The notes under the pieces are model-generated. The model was not told where the DNA came from and ran no database searches. It saw only the letters and a program-made list of their open reading frames with translations. 5,509 bases of DNA from an uncultured Lachnospiraceae bacterium (GTDB taxonomy: Bacteria > Bacillota > Clostridia > Lachnospirales > Lachnospiraceae). Position numbers and translations under genes: made by a program. Shown here one piece after another: positions 1 to 5,508 of the stretch (position 1 is the stretch's first letter; the number at the start of each line of letters is the position of its first letter). The stretch spans positions 1 through 5,509 of the forward strand of contig CAJUDH010000044.1 in the NCBI GenBank assembly GCA_910584845.1, read 5' to 3'.

Positions 1-1
1 G

Positions 2-66
2 TTGAAATTCCTTTCATTCCTGAAATTGCATTGTTTAATGGTTCTACTTCTTACAAGGGGGATTAT
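2..66. repeat. Left terminal inverted repeat
   Basis: This is the inverted counterpart of 5446-5508. It has two conserved blocks. The outer block (2-32) matches 5477-5508 in reverse complement except for one extra T in the right copy (TTTT against TTT). The inner block (46-66) matches 5446-5466 at 19 of 21 positions. The spacers between them differ in sequence and length (13 nt here, 10 nt on the right). The outer block carries TGAAATT twice as a direct repeat (3-9 and 21-27). Similarity ends just inside position 66, so the two ends are paralogous sites and not one long duplication. The match is read directly from the sequence; its role as a recombination or transposition end is inferred. Confidence 0.9.
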
Positions 67-73
67 GCGAAGA
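46..73. other. Tyrosine-recombinase (dif-like) core site, left
   Basis: The 28 bp split as an 11-bp arm ACTTCTTACAA (46-56), a 6-bp centre GGGGGA (57-62) and a second arm TTATGCGAAGA (63-73). The second arm in reverse complement matches the first at 7 of 11 positions, including CTTC and the centre-proximal A and AA bases. This 11-6-11 layout is that of Xer/dif and related tyrosine-recombinase sites. The first arm resembles the XerC-side arm of Firmicutes dif, and the second begins TTATG as the other dif arm does. The GC-rich centre is unlike the AT-rich centre of a chromosomal dif, so an element-specific site fits better than the replication-terminus dif. No recombinase is seen in the window. 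Confidence 0.5.
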
Positions 74-140
74 AGGTATCGGCCCCTTTTATCGAAACCA
101 TCGGGCCATGTTTGGATTTTATATTATAAGCCTTGGATTT

Positions 141-183
141 ATATGATATAAAATCAGCCCCCCGCATTTCCTGCGGGAGGCTG
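141..183 (-). terminator. Rho-independent terminator of the lysozyme gene
   Basis: Read on the minus strand, an 11-bp stem (173-183 with 155-165, one G-U pair) closes a 7-nt loop and is followed by ATTTTATAT. It lies 22 bp after the TAA stop at 205-207. It should end transcription of the lysozyme gene before the left inverted repeat. Confidence 0.85.
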
Positions 184-204
184 GGCTACGAAATCATTTA
201 CACT

Positions 205-1914
205 TTAACCGGCAAACGGCGGGACTTCGATTACGCCGGAATTGCCAAGGCCATCGGTATTTTGCATATCATTTTCAGAATCCGTATTTTCCGGCCCCTT
301 TGCTGCTATTGCAGTGCAAATGCCATTCCCGTCCACTTGATAAGTAACGCCATCTACGACGATCTGTGTGTTGGCATACATTATGCCGTTTTCCGGATTC
401 AGATAATACCGGGCAGGTTCTTCGCCTACCCAGCCGGTCTGCATAACTCCACTGCCATCAAAGAAATACCAATTGTTTTCCACGAACTGCCAACCGGTCA
501 ACATCTTTCCATCGCTTCCATAATAATACCAATGGCCGCCAATCTGCTGCAGTCCGGTCTGCATGGCCCCGCTGCCGTCAAAATAATACCAGCTTCCGTC
601 AATCTGCTGCGTGCCCGTCTGCATGGCCCCACTATGGTCAAAGTAATACCAGCTGCCGTCGATCTGCTGCAGTCCGGCCTGCATGGCCCCACTGCCGTCA
701 AGGTAATACCAATGGCTGTTGATCTGTTGCAGTCCGGTCTGCATGGCCCCGCTGCCGTCAAAATAATACCAGAGGCCATGAATCATGTTCCAGCCATTTA
801 CCATGGATCCGGAATCTTGTAAGTAATACCAGGTATCCCCGTCCTGCAGCCACCCTGTCTGCATCAAAGCACTTTCATTTAGGTAATACCAGGCGGCACC
901 ATCATGGATCCAGCCGGTTTGCATGGCCCCGCTGGAATTAAAATACCGCCAGCCATCCTGATCCAAAAGCCAGCCCACTGCCATCCTGCGGGAAACCGGG
1001 TCTAAATAATAAGTTGCCCCTCCTTGTGTCAGCCATCCGCTGGCGGCCTGCCCGTCAGGTTCCATGAAAAACCATCCTGTCCCATCATGGATCCAAGTAT
1101 CCTTTTGCATGGCATAATCCTGATAATAATAAGTTTTGCCTCCAATGGTTCGCCAAAGGTTAGGGATAATGACGTCTGAAAAGTCTACATATTGGAAATC
1201 AATGTCCACATTGCCAGCGATCCCGTCGATGGCCCCCGTGCTGCTGGCTTGCCACATAACCGGGTTTTCATAGGCATGTTTCCGCTCATACCGGGCCACC
1301 CATACATCATATTTCACTTGAGACATGTCAATTTTATTGGCAAGCCAGTAATCATTGGCATATAAAATGGGATGGTATCCGGCGTCTTCTATTTTCCGGC
1401 AAAACGCGTTGACCATAGCGGATAATTCATCTGGGGAAAGGCTGCTTTGTACATCGGCCTCCATATCAAAAGCAACCGGGTAAGATATGGGGTAGTCTTT
1501 AATCAAATCTAATACAAAATCGGCTTCCGCCTCGGCCATAGCCACATCTGTCGCATAAGAATATATGTAAATGCCCAGCTGAATCCCCGCTTGTAGGGCC
1601 TCTGTAGCATTTTTGTGGAATAAAGGGTCAACTTCACCTTTATAGCGGGTACCCAGCATGACAAAAGAAACGTCATTTTGTGCTACTTGCCCCCAGTCAA
1701 TATCTCCTTGCCAGTGGGAAACGTCAATTCCCCGGGCCAAAATTCCAGGGACAGCCGTGCCGTCTCGAAGCTGGTAAATCCCTTCGGCAATTTTGCCATG
1801 GGAAGAAGCGGCATAAGCTGACGGCATCCCTATGGATAACATCGTCATACTCATGGCCATACCGGCAGCCGTGGCTTTTTTGAGGAATGATTTGCTTAAA
1901 CCTTTGTTTTTCAA
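205..1914 (-). CDS. Secreted GH25 lysozyme with C-terminal choline-binding repeats
   Basis: This 569-residue protein is a predicted exported muramidase that cuts the MurNAc-GlcNAc bond of peptidoglycan while held on phosphocholine-bearing wall polymer. A signal peptide covers residues 1-35: lysines at the N terminus, a hydrophobic core and a likely cut after AYA. The GH25 domain spans about 60-245, with the expected acidic residues at D64 (GIDVSHWQG), D150 and E152 (FDME), D237 and D239, and the late MWQ motif at 220-222. About 13 repeats of roughly 20 residues (pattern GW...WYYFDGSGAMQT) fill 254-530, followed by an acidic, Asn-rich tail of about 33 residues. In repeats 8-11 the Trp of GW is replaced by Leu or Thr. 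The start codon is TTG (1912-1914), chosen because an AAGGAAAGGATAGGA ribosome site lies just before it, the signal peptide begins there and no in-frame ATG sits nearby upstream. The enzymatic call is firm. Choline as the ligand is inferred from repeat type and neighbours; a role as autolysin or as a weapon against other bacteria cannot be separated. Confidence 0.93.
   Translation of the reverse strand: MKNKGLSKSFLKKATAAGMAMSMTMLSIGMPSAYAASSHGKIAEGIYQLRDGTAVPGILARGIDVSHWQGDIDWGQVAQNDVSFVMLGTRYKGEVDPLFHKNATEALQAGIQLGIYIYSYATDVAMAEAEADFVLDLIKDYPISYPVAFDMEADVQSSLSPDELSAMVNAFCRKIEDAGYHPILYANDYWLANKIDMSQVKYDVWVARYERKHAYENPVMWQASSTGAIDGIAGNVDIDFQYVDFSDVIIPNLWRTIGGKTYYYQDYAMQKDTWIHDGTGWFFMEPDGQAASGWLTQGGATYYLDPVSRRMAVGWLLDQDGWRYFNSSGAMQTGWIHDGAAWYYLNESALMQTGWLQDGDTWYYLQDSGSMVNGWNMIHGLWYYFDGSGAMQTGLQQINSHWYYLDGSGAMQAGLQQIDGSWYYFDHSGAMQTGTQQIDGSWYYFDGSGAMQTGLQQIGGHWYYYGSDGKMLTGWQFVENNWYFFDGSGVMQTGWVGEEPARYYLNPENGIMYANTQIVVDGVTYQVDGNGICTAIAAKGPENTDSENDMQNTDGLGNSGVIEVPPFAG
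541..780 (-). repeat. Four tandem 60-bp repeats inside the lysozyme gene
   Basis: Four successive 60-bp units (541-600, 601-660, 661-720, 721-780) are near-identical at the DNA level. Each contains a form of CTGCATGGCCCC and TAATACCA at the same phase. They encode most of choline-binding repeats 7 to 11. The unit at 481-540 keeps the phase but is clearly more diverged. The high DNA identity suggests recent expansion by unequal recombination or slippage, which could change repeat number between strains. Confidence 0.85.
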
Positions 1915-1963
1915 TGTATATCCTATCCTTTCCTTATTAAGTGCTTTTCTGATGTGCTTTTGT

Positions 1964-1994
1964 ATTTTAATGTATCGGATTCTATTTTTTGTAA
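1964..1994 (-). promoter_or_regulatory. Possible promoter of the lysozyme gene
   Basis: On the minus strand there is TAAAAT (1964-1969, 5 of 6 to the -10 consensus) with TTACAA (1989-1994) 19 bp upstream. The -35 match is weak and the spacing long. It is proposed because a terminator (2006-2047) separates this gene from the one upstream, so the gene needs its own start. TAGAAT nearby is an alternative -10. Confidence 0.3.
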
Positions 1995-2005
1995 GTTAGC
2001 TGCAG

Positions 2006-2047
2006 AAAAAACGAAAGGCTTTAACCCTTTTCGGGCTAAAGTCTTTC
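2006..2047 (-). terminator. Rho-independent terminator after the choline-binding protein gene
   Basis: On the minus strand a 15-position stem (2033-2047 with 2013-2027; one A-C mismatch and one G-U pair) closes a 5-nt GAAAA loop. CG and then six T (2006-2011) follow. It lies about 90 bp after the stop at 2139-2141. The hairpin could also form in plus-strand RNA, but only the minus side has the T run. Confidence 0.8.
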
Positions 2048-2138
2048 AATAACAAAATATCTTTCATCCGACGTATAAAAACAGGTTTGAGTACGGAAAT
2101 ATAATGCCAAAATTATGTACCATAAAATGGGTTTTATG

Positions 2139-3257
2139 TCAAGGTTTCGGTCCGTTGGTTAATCCTGGCTGCAAATCGCCGCCTGAACTGCCACTGGGGG
2201 AAGGCGACCCTCCAGAAGGCGTATTGCCACCGGGTGCAGTGGCTCCGCCTGGCGTAAATGAACCGTTGCCTGCCCCCGGGCCGTTGCTGGAAGAAGAGGA
2301 TCCTCCTCCCACTACCGGCGTAGAAGAGGTATTGTTGTTATTATTGGAATTGTTGGAACCTGGTGAACCGTTGTATACATTGCCGGCATTTACATTGGTG
2401 TTACAAACGCCGTTGTCGGCAAATTGATAATTTACCCCGTCAATGGTTCGGCTGGTGCCAGCAACCATCCTTCCGTCGGCAGGATCCAGATAATAGTAAA
2501 CGCCGCTGACCTGAATCCATCCGGTTACCATGTGGCCGGAATTGTTAAAGTAGTAATAATAGCCGTCAATTTGCTTCCAGGCCGTGGACATGGTGCCGTT
2601 GGCCGGATCCATATAATATTTGTTCGTGCCGTCGCTAAGCCATCCCGTCAGCATTTTTCCAATGGGCATTCCGGCAGCGGAATTATCTTTCATATTAAAA
2701 TAATAGTAATTGCCATTGTATTGTTGCCACCCGGTAAGCATTTTCCCGTCTGTGCCAAACAGATAGTAATTGCCGTCAATCTCCCTGGAGCTGTTCAATA
2801 CGCATTTGCCGCTGGACGGGTCGAAATAATACCAAGCGTCGTCCATATTCCGCCATCCCTGGGCCATAGCGCCATTCCCGCGCATGTAGTAATAGTCGGA
2901 ACCGATGTTCAACCACTGGCTTTGCACCATGGTGCCGTCGCTTAAAGTATAATAGTAAGTGCCGCCGTCATTTACCCATCCGGTGGCCATCAGGCCGTCC
3001 GTATTGAAAAAATACCATTTGTCGTTGATTTTTTTCCACCCTACGGTCATTAGGCCGGTGGACAAATCCATATAATAGTACCCTTTTGAAGTGTTGATCC
3101 ATCCTTTGTGCAAAGAGCCGTCATTGTCATAATAAACATAACTGTCGCCGTTTTGTACCCAACCAGTAGCGGCAAACGTGGTTATGCCAGACCCGAGGGT
3201 AACCGCCCCTACGGCGCCGGCAAAAACCACAGCCGCCAAATGGCGTCTGTTTTTCAT
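2139..3257 (-). CDS. Secreted choline-binding repeat protein with Asn/Ser/Gly/Pro-rich tail
   Basis: This 372-residue protein has no visible catalytic domain. Residues 1-29 are a signal peptide (KNRRH, hydrophobic core, likely cut after TFA). Residues 32-285 hold about 11 cell-wall-binding repeats of roughly 20 residues (for example GWKKINDKWYFFNTDGLMAT). The aromatic GW and YYY positions are mostly kept, so it should bind choline residues on teichoic or similar polymers. Residues 286-372 are low complexity, rich in Asn and Ser and then Gly, Pro and Ser, with no LPXTG motif. The ATG at 3255-3257 is preferred over an in-frame start at 3314, because AAGGAGGT lies 7 nt before it and the signal peptide starts there. 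The extra upstream residues would overlap the promoter's transcript start. It may be a surface cover, adhesin or scaffold; no specific function can be assigned. It follows the licCA-like gene by 98 bp and has its own promoter, though read-through from that gene is possible. Confidence 0.88.
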   Translation of the reverse strand: MKNRRHLAAVVFAGAVGAVTLGSGITTFAATGWVQNGDSYVYYDNDGSLHKGWINTSKGYYYMDLSTGLMTVGWKKINDKWYFFNTDGLMATGWVNDGGTYYYTLSDGTMVQSQWLNIGSDYYYMRGNGAMAQGWRNMDDAWYYFDPSSGKCVLNSSREIDGNYYLFGTDGKMLTGWQQYNGNYYYFNMKDNSAAGMPIGKMLTGWLSDGTNKYYMDPANGTMSTAWKQIDGYYYYFNNSGHMVTGWIQVSGVYYYLDPADGRMVAGTSRTIDGVNYQFADNGVCNTNVNAGNVYNGSPGSNNSNNNNNTSSTPVVGGGSSSSSNGPGAGNGSFTPGGATAPGGNTPSGGSPSPSGSSGGDLQPGLTNGPKP

Positions 3258-3277
3258 CAATCGTACCTCCTTATTGG

Positions 3278-3305
3278 CCAGGCCAAGCCTGGAAAATATT
3301 TTTCC
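3278..3305 (-). promoter_or_regulatory. Overlapping hairpins in the leader of the choline-binding protein gene
   Basis: The 5' untranslated RNA can form CCAGGC-loop-GCCTGG (3278-3292), and next to it GGAAAAATATTTTCC (3291-3305), which shares bases with the first. TTGGCC and GGCCAA (3275-3287) form a further alternative that reaches close to the ribosome site. The structures are seen in the sequence; a regulatory effect is only possible. Confidence 0.3.
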
Positions 3306-3316
3306 CGTTGGCACAC

Positions 3317-3347
3317 ATTATACCACAACCCATAGGGGAATTGATAA
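3317..3347 (-). promoter_or_regulatory. Promoter of the choline-binding protein gene (extended -10)
   Basis: On the minus strand TGGTATAAT (3317-3325) is a perfect extended -10. TTATCA (3342-3347, 4 of 6 to TTGACA) lies 19 bp upstream. Transcription should start near 3310, giving a leader of about 50 nt with AAGGAGGT at its end. It sits in the short gap after the licCA-like gene, so the downstream gene can be expressed on its own. Confidence 0.7.
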
Positions 3348-3355
3348 CATTTTTA

Positions 3356-5134
3356 TTACATTTTTTTAATCTTTTCATAATAGCGTTTCGCATAACGGTA
3401 CATAACCAAAGTATAGTCGCCGAATTCTTCCCCCAATGAACTTTTATAAACCGCCCATAGTGCCCATAAAAATCCCCCTAACGCCATATAGGCATACACA
3501 GCCAGCCTTTCTTCCCTGGTAGCCGGCCGTCCAAAGTAAAGTTCCATTAACTGGTCCGCCTCTGTTTCTTTATAATAGGAATAAATGGAACACATCCCCA
3601 AATCAATCAAGGGGTCGCTCATCCCTGCATATTCCCAGTCAATCAGTTTTACGCTTCCGTCCGGCAAAATCAGGAAATTATCTACATTGCTGTCAATGTG
3701 GGCCAGGGTTTTTGGCCGGTTTTGCTGTTTTAGCCACTCCAGTAGCTCATCCATCCATTTCCTGACCTTTTTATAATCCTGGAAAAGGATTCCATTCGGG
3801 GTTGCCAGGCATAAATGTTCATAAAAAGCAATCCTTTCCCCAATGTCAAATTCATGGCTTACCGAAATGCCGGATTCATGCAATTGCCGTAAAACCTTCA
3901 TACACTTTTCCATATCTTCCCGGCTGCCGGCCCTGGCGTTTCTTGCCCCTTCGTAATATTCCGCAATTTTATAGCCGGCAACCTTATCCATATAAACGAC
4001 AGGTTCTGTGATTCCCAACGGCTCTATCGTTTCATAAACGGAAGCTTCCTGCGGACGGCTAACCAAAACCTCTGTCCCTGCCCCGGGGATGCGGCAAATA
4101 TAATTTTTCTCTTCTAATTGAAAAAGGAAAGATTGATTCGTCATGCCGGATTTCAGGCAACGGATATTTTTAATCTGCCATTCCGGCACGCGAAATACGG
4201 ACGCTACCAGCTCCATGGCCTTGCTATCGGAATTGGTTTGGTACTTTGGGTCAAATTGCCGCAATTCTTCAAGGTTTTCAAACTCATAAACCTGGGCGTC
4301 GCCCTGGCAATTTATCTGCATCTCCAAGGTGGAGATGTGATCCATTAACACATGTTCCCAATAAAATTGTTCTGTTCCAGGAGAAGCATAAGCTTTTTCC
4401 AGCAAGGGAAGAAACTTTTCTGTAAATTCTCTGGAGAAATAGGCAGGCCCATACATAACCCAACAATCTACCCCTCCAATAGCGATGCTGGTAATGCGTT
4501 TTTTCTTATTAAAAGCCAATTTCCACTCAGAAGTATTTCCTTCCTTATATACGGCAGAATACCATGCCCCACATTCCCAAGTGTGGAACATGTTATCCCG
4601 CAGCCAGTTGTCTGAAGACAAGACATACATATTTCGCCCCCTTAAGGATTCCCGGGCCCGATAAAGGGTTGCCAATGTGTTTTTGCAGGAATATTCCGGA
4701 TTATAAATCAGCTCCACCCCATATTGGTCAATTAAGTATTCAAATTTTTCTTTTAGATAACCTACAACAATTGTAATGTCCGTTATGCCTACTTCATGCA
4801 GCTGTTTAATCTGCCTTTCAATCATAGGTTCCCCAAATACTTCCAACAAGCCCTTCGGCGTTTCAAAAGTCAGCGGTACAAAGCGGGAGCCAAACCCTGC
4901 CGCTATCATCAAGGCCCCGTCCACTTGAAACGGTTCCAAATAGCTGTCCCCGGAACTGGTAAGTTCATAAGTGCCGGCAATGCTTTTCCCTTGGGCAAGC
5001 AACCTTTTCTGGCAGCATTCCTTTAATAAAGTATTGACAGTCCCCAGGGAAAAACCTAATTTTTTCGACAGCTCCCGTTGCGTACAATAGGGATGCTCCC
5101 GGATATAACGGCAAACCAAACCAATCCGATCCAT
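3356..5134 (-). CDS. Winged-helix / LicC-like cytidylyltransferase / LicA-like choline kinase fusion
   Basis: This 592-residue predicted cytoplasmic protein would make CDP-choline by both steps. The kinase part phosphorylates choline and the cytidylyltransferase part joins phosphocholine to CTP. Residues 1-67 form a winged helix-turn-helix (recognition helix near SLGTVNTLLKEC). Residues 70-300 are LicC-like, with the nucleotide-binding AAGFGSRFVPLT and PK (78-94), the metal-binding D175 in SSDN, and TSEW at 201-204. Residues 302-592 are LicA-like, with GMTNQSF (330-336), CRIPG (347-351), the catalytic HIDSNVDN (H479, D481, N486) and metal-binding IDWEY (D499). All key residues look intact. 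The ATG at 5132-5134 is chosen because AGGAGG stands 7 nt upstream; an in-frame ATG 7 codons earlier would leave that site inside the gene. In Haemophilus and pneumococcus LicA and LicC are separate proteins. The choline assignment is supported by the two choline-binding proteins downstream; a related amino alcohol such as ethanolamine is the main alternative. The winged helix may bind DNA near its own promoter, which is inference. Confidence 0.9.
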   Translation of the reverse strand: MDRIGLVCRYIREHPYCTQRELSKKLGFSLGTVNTLLKECCQKRLLAQGKSIAGTYELTSSGDSYLEPFQVDGALMIAAGFGSRFVPLTFETPKGLLEVFGEPMIERQIKQLHEVGITDITIVVGYLKEKFEYLIDQYGVELIYNPEYSCKNTLATLYRARESLRGRNMYVLSSDNWLRDNMFHTWECGAWYSAVYKEGNTSEWKLAFNKKKRITSIAIGGVDCWVMYGPAYFSREFTEKFLPLLEKAYASPGTEQFYWEHVLMDHISTLEMQINCQGDAQVYEFENLEELRQFDPKYQTNSDSKAMELVASVFRVPEWQIKNIRCLKSGMTNQSFLFQLEEKNYICRIPGAGTEVLVSRPQEASVYETIEPLGITEPVVYMDKVAGYKIAEYYEGARNARAGSREDMEKCMKVLRQLHESGISVSHEFDIGERIAFYEHLCLATPNGILFQDYKKVRKWMDELLEWLKQQNRPKTLAHIDSNVDNFLILPDGSVKLIDWEYAGMSDPLIDLGMCSIYSYYKETEADQLMELYFGRPATREERLAVYAYMALGGFLWALWAVYKSSLGEEFGDYTLVMYRYAKRYYEKIKKM

Positions 5135-5180
5135 AGATAATCCTCCTAAAACCATTGACTTTTTTCGTTTATAATATTTG

Positions 5181-5216
5181 TGTTCAAAAAAATAAAAAAC
5201 AATAAATATGTGAACA
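5181..5216. promoter_or_regulatory. TGTTCA / TGAACA dyad just downstream of the licCA promoter
   Basis: TGTTCA (5181-5186) and TGAACA (5211-5216) are perfect inverted half-sites, 30 bp start to start (close to three helical turns). They lie between the extended -10 and the ribosome site, and the second abuts the -10. The position would suit a repressor, possibly the winged helix of the gene product itself. The pattern is seen; the binding protein is inferred. The flanking DNA is AT-rich, which weakens the case. Confidence 0.3.
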
Positions 5217-5224
5217 TTATAGCA
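5216..5224 (-). promoter_or_regulatory. Promoter (extended -10) of the licCA-like gene
   Basis: On the minus strand TGCTATAAT is a perfect extended -10 element. No good -35 lies at 16-18 bp (best TGTTTT), which is usual for TGn-type promoters. The start would be near 5209, giving a leader of about 75 nt that is very T-rich. The same TGnTATAAT form precedes the choline-binding protein gene. Confidence 0.6.
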
Positions 5225-5256
5225 CGATCATGGCCAAAAACATAGTTTTTTTAAAG

Positions 5257-5278
5257 ATTGTACTAGGATTAATACAAT
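5257..5278. promoter_or_regulatory. ATTGTA / TACAAT dyad
   Basis: This is a perfect 6-bp inverted repeat with a 10-bp gap, extendable to 9 bp with one G-U pair. It lies between the two divergent promoters, about 33 bp upstream of the licCA -10. It may be an operator; as a terminator it is too AT-rich and lacks a clear T run. Confidence 0.3.
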
Positions 5279-5298
5279 TTTTGAAAAAACTTTGCTTT

Positions 5299-5328
5299 CC
5301 GTAAGGTTTTCGTAAGAAAACGCTTAGG
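5299..5328 (+). promoter_or_regulatory. VanR-like (OmpR-family) response-regulator box
   Basis: The segment holds CGTAAG twice at 11-bp spacing (CCGTAAGG, then TTTTCGTAAGA), followed by the inverted form CGCTTAGGG. The central TTCGTAAGAAAA fits the VanR box consensus as I recall it (TYCGTANGAAAWT). Phased direct repeats one helical turn apart just upstream of a promoter with a poor -35 are typical for OmpR-family activators. The same bases also make an imperfect hairpin with a GTAA loop (stem GTTTTC/GAAAAC at 5306-5321, extended by TAAG/CTTA), followed by GGGTTTTGTT, so a weak plus-strand terminator is the alternative reading. Confidence 0.45.
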
Positions 5329-5331
5329 GTT

Positions 5332-5366
5332 TTGTTATAGCATTTCTTAAAAAAGTGTATTATACT
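5332..5366 (+). promoter_or_regulatory. Outward-facing promoter near the right end
   Basis: On the plus strand TATTATACT (5358-5366) gives a good -10, as TATTAT or TATACT. The best -35, TTGTTA (5332-5337), is 20 bp from TATTAT, a poor spacing that fits an activator-dependent start next to the VanR-like box. Transcripts would run right, across the recombination-site-like sequence, and leave the window. No gene for this promoter is inside the window. Confidence 0.45.
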
Positions 5367-5468
5367 GTCAGTGTGATGGAGAGGTGATAACTTCTGACAA
5401 AGAGGCTAGCGATGTAGCGGCCAATGCAACACCGATTCGCTACTAATAATCCCCCTTATAGGAAGTTA
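5366..5468 (+). ncRNA. Possible structured leader or small RNA at the right end
   Basis: RNA from the outward promoter can form nested stems. TAACTTC (5388-5394) pairs with GAAGTTA (5462-5468) and encloses GTAGCG (5414-5419) with CGCTAC (5438-5443). A competing stem, TGTCAG (5366-5371) with CTGACA (5394-5399), shares C5394 with the outer one. It matches no RNA family that I recognise. A 20-codon GTG-start frame at 5384-5446 overlaps it but has its ribosome-like site too close. The stems are seen; the existence of the RNA is inferred. Confidence 0.25.
5439..5466. other. Tyrosine-recombinase (dif-like) core site, right
   Basis: On the minus strand the site reads arm ACTTCCTATAA (5456-5466), centre GGGGGA (5450-5455) and arm TTATTAGTAGC (5439-5449). 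The two arms match as inverted repeats at 7 of 11 positions. The first arm agrees with the XerC-side arm of Firmicutes dif as I remember it. The centre is identical to that of the left site at 57-62, which is needed for strand exchange between two sites. The sites are oppositely oriented, so recombination would invert the DNA between them. The arms facing the cassette differ between the two copies while the outer arms agree. Confidence 0.5.
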
Positions 5469-5508
5469 CCCACTATAATGCAATTTCAGGAATGAAAAGG
5501 AATTTCAA
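5446..5508. repeat. Right terminal inverted repeat
   Basis: This is the reverse-complement partner of 2-66. The conserved outer block is 5477-5508 and the conserved inner block 5446-5466, with a 10-nt variable spacer between. The outer block has AATTTCA twice (5482-5488 and 5501-5507), the same doubled motif as on the left. Both copies reach to within one base of the window edge, so whether the repeat extends further cannot be judged here. Confidence 0.9.

Noticed and set aside
121..135. TATAAT on the minus strand after the lysozyme terminator
   Set aside because: No acceptable -35 at the right distance and the area is AT-rich by chance. Not called as a promoter for the left end.
133..822. 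Long plus-strand open frame with repeated segments
   Set aside because: It is antisense to the lysozyme repeats. Its periodicity follows the 60-bp repeats of the real gene and there is no ribosome site.
2104..2427. Plus-strand frame rich in Pro, Glu and Leu
   Set aside because: It is the complement of the low-complexity tail of the choline-binding protein and has no start signals.
3258..3314. Upstream in-frame start adding 19 residues to the choline-binding protein
   Set aside because: It lacks a ribosome site, would begin at the predicted transcript start, and would bury the signal peptide behind a charged stretch.
5135..5155. Upstream in-frame ATG of the licCA-like gene
   Set aside because: The AGGAGG ribosome site lies inside these seven codons and is correctly spaced for the ATG at 5132-5134.
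5376..5400. GAGAGGTGATAACTTC looks like the start of a lysine riboswitch
   Set aside because: Only this short stretch is similar; the rest of the conserved riboswitch core does not follow, and the bases fit a simpler stem.
5384..5446. A 20-codon GTG-start frame ending in TAA just at the right core site
   Set aside because: The ribosome-like GGAG is only about 2 nt from the GTG, the peptide is not recognised and the region is dominated by stem sequences. Left out as a gene.
5477..5508. The 32-bp outer block resembles the length and look of a CRISPR repeat
   Set aside because: There is one copy at each end in opposite orientation, with no spacer-repeat series and no cas genes. It is also linked at near-fixed distance to a second conserved block.
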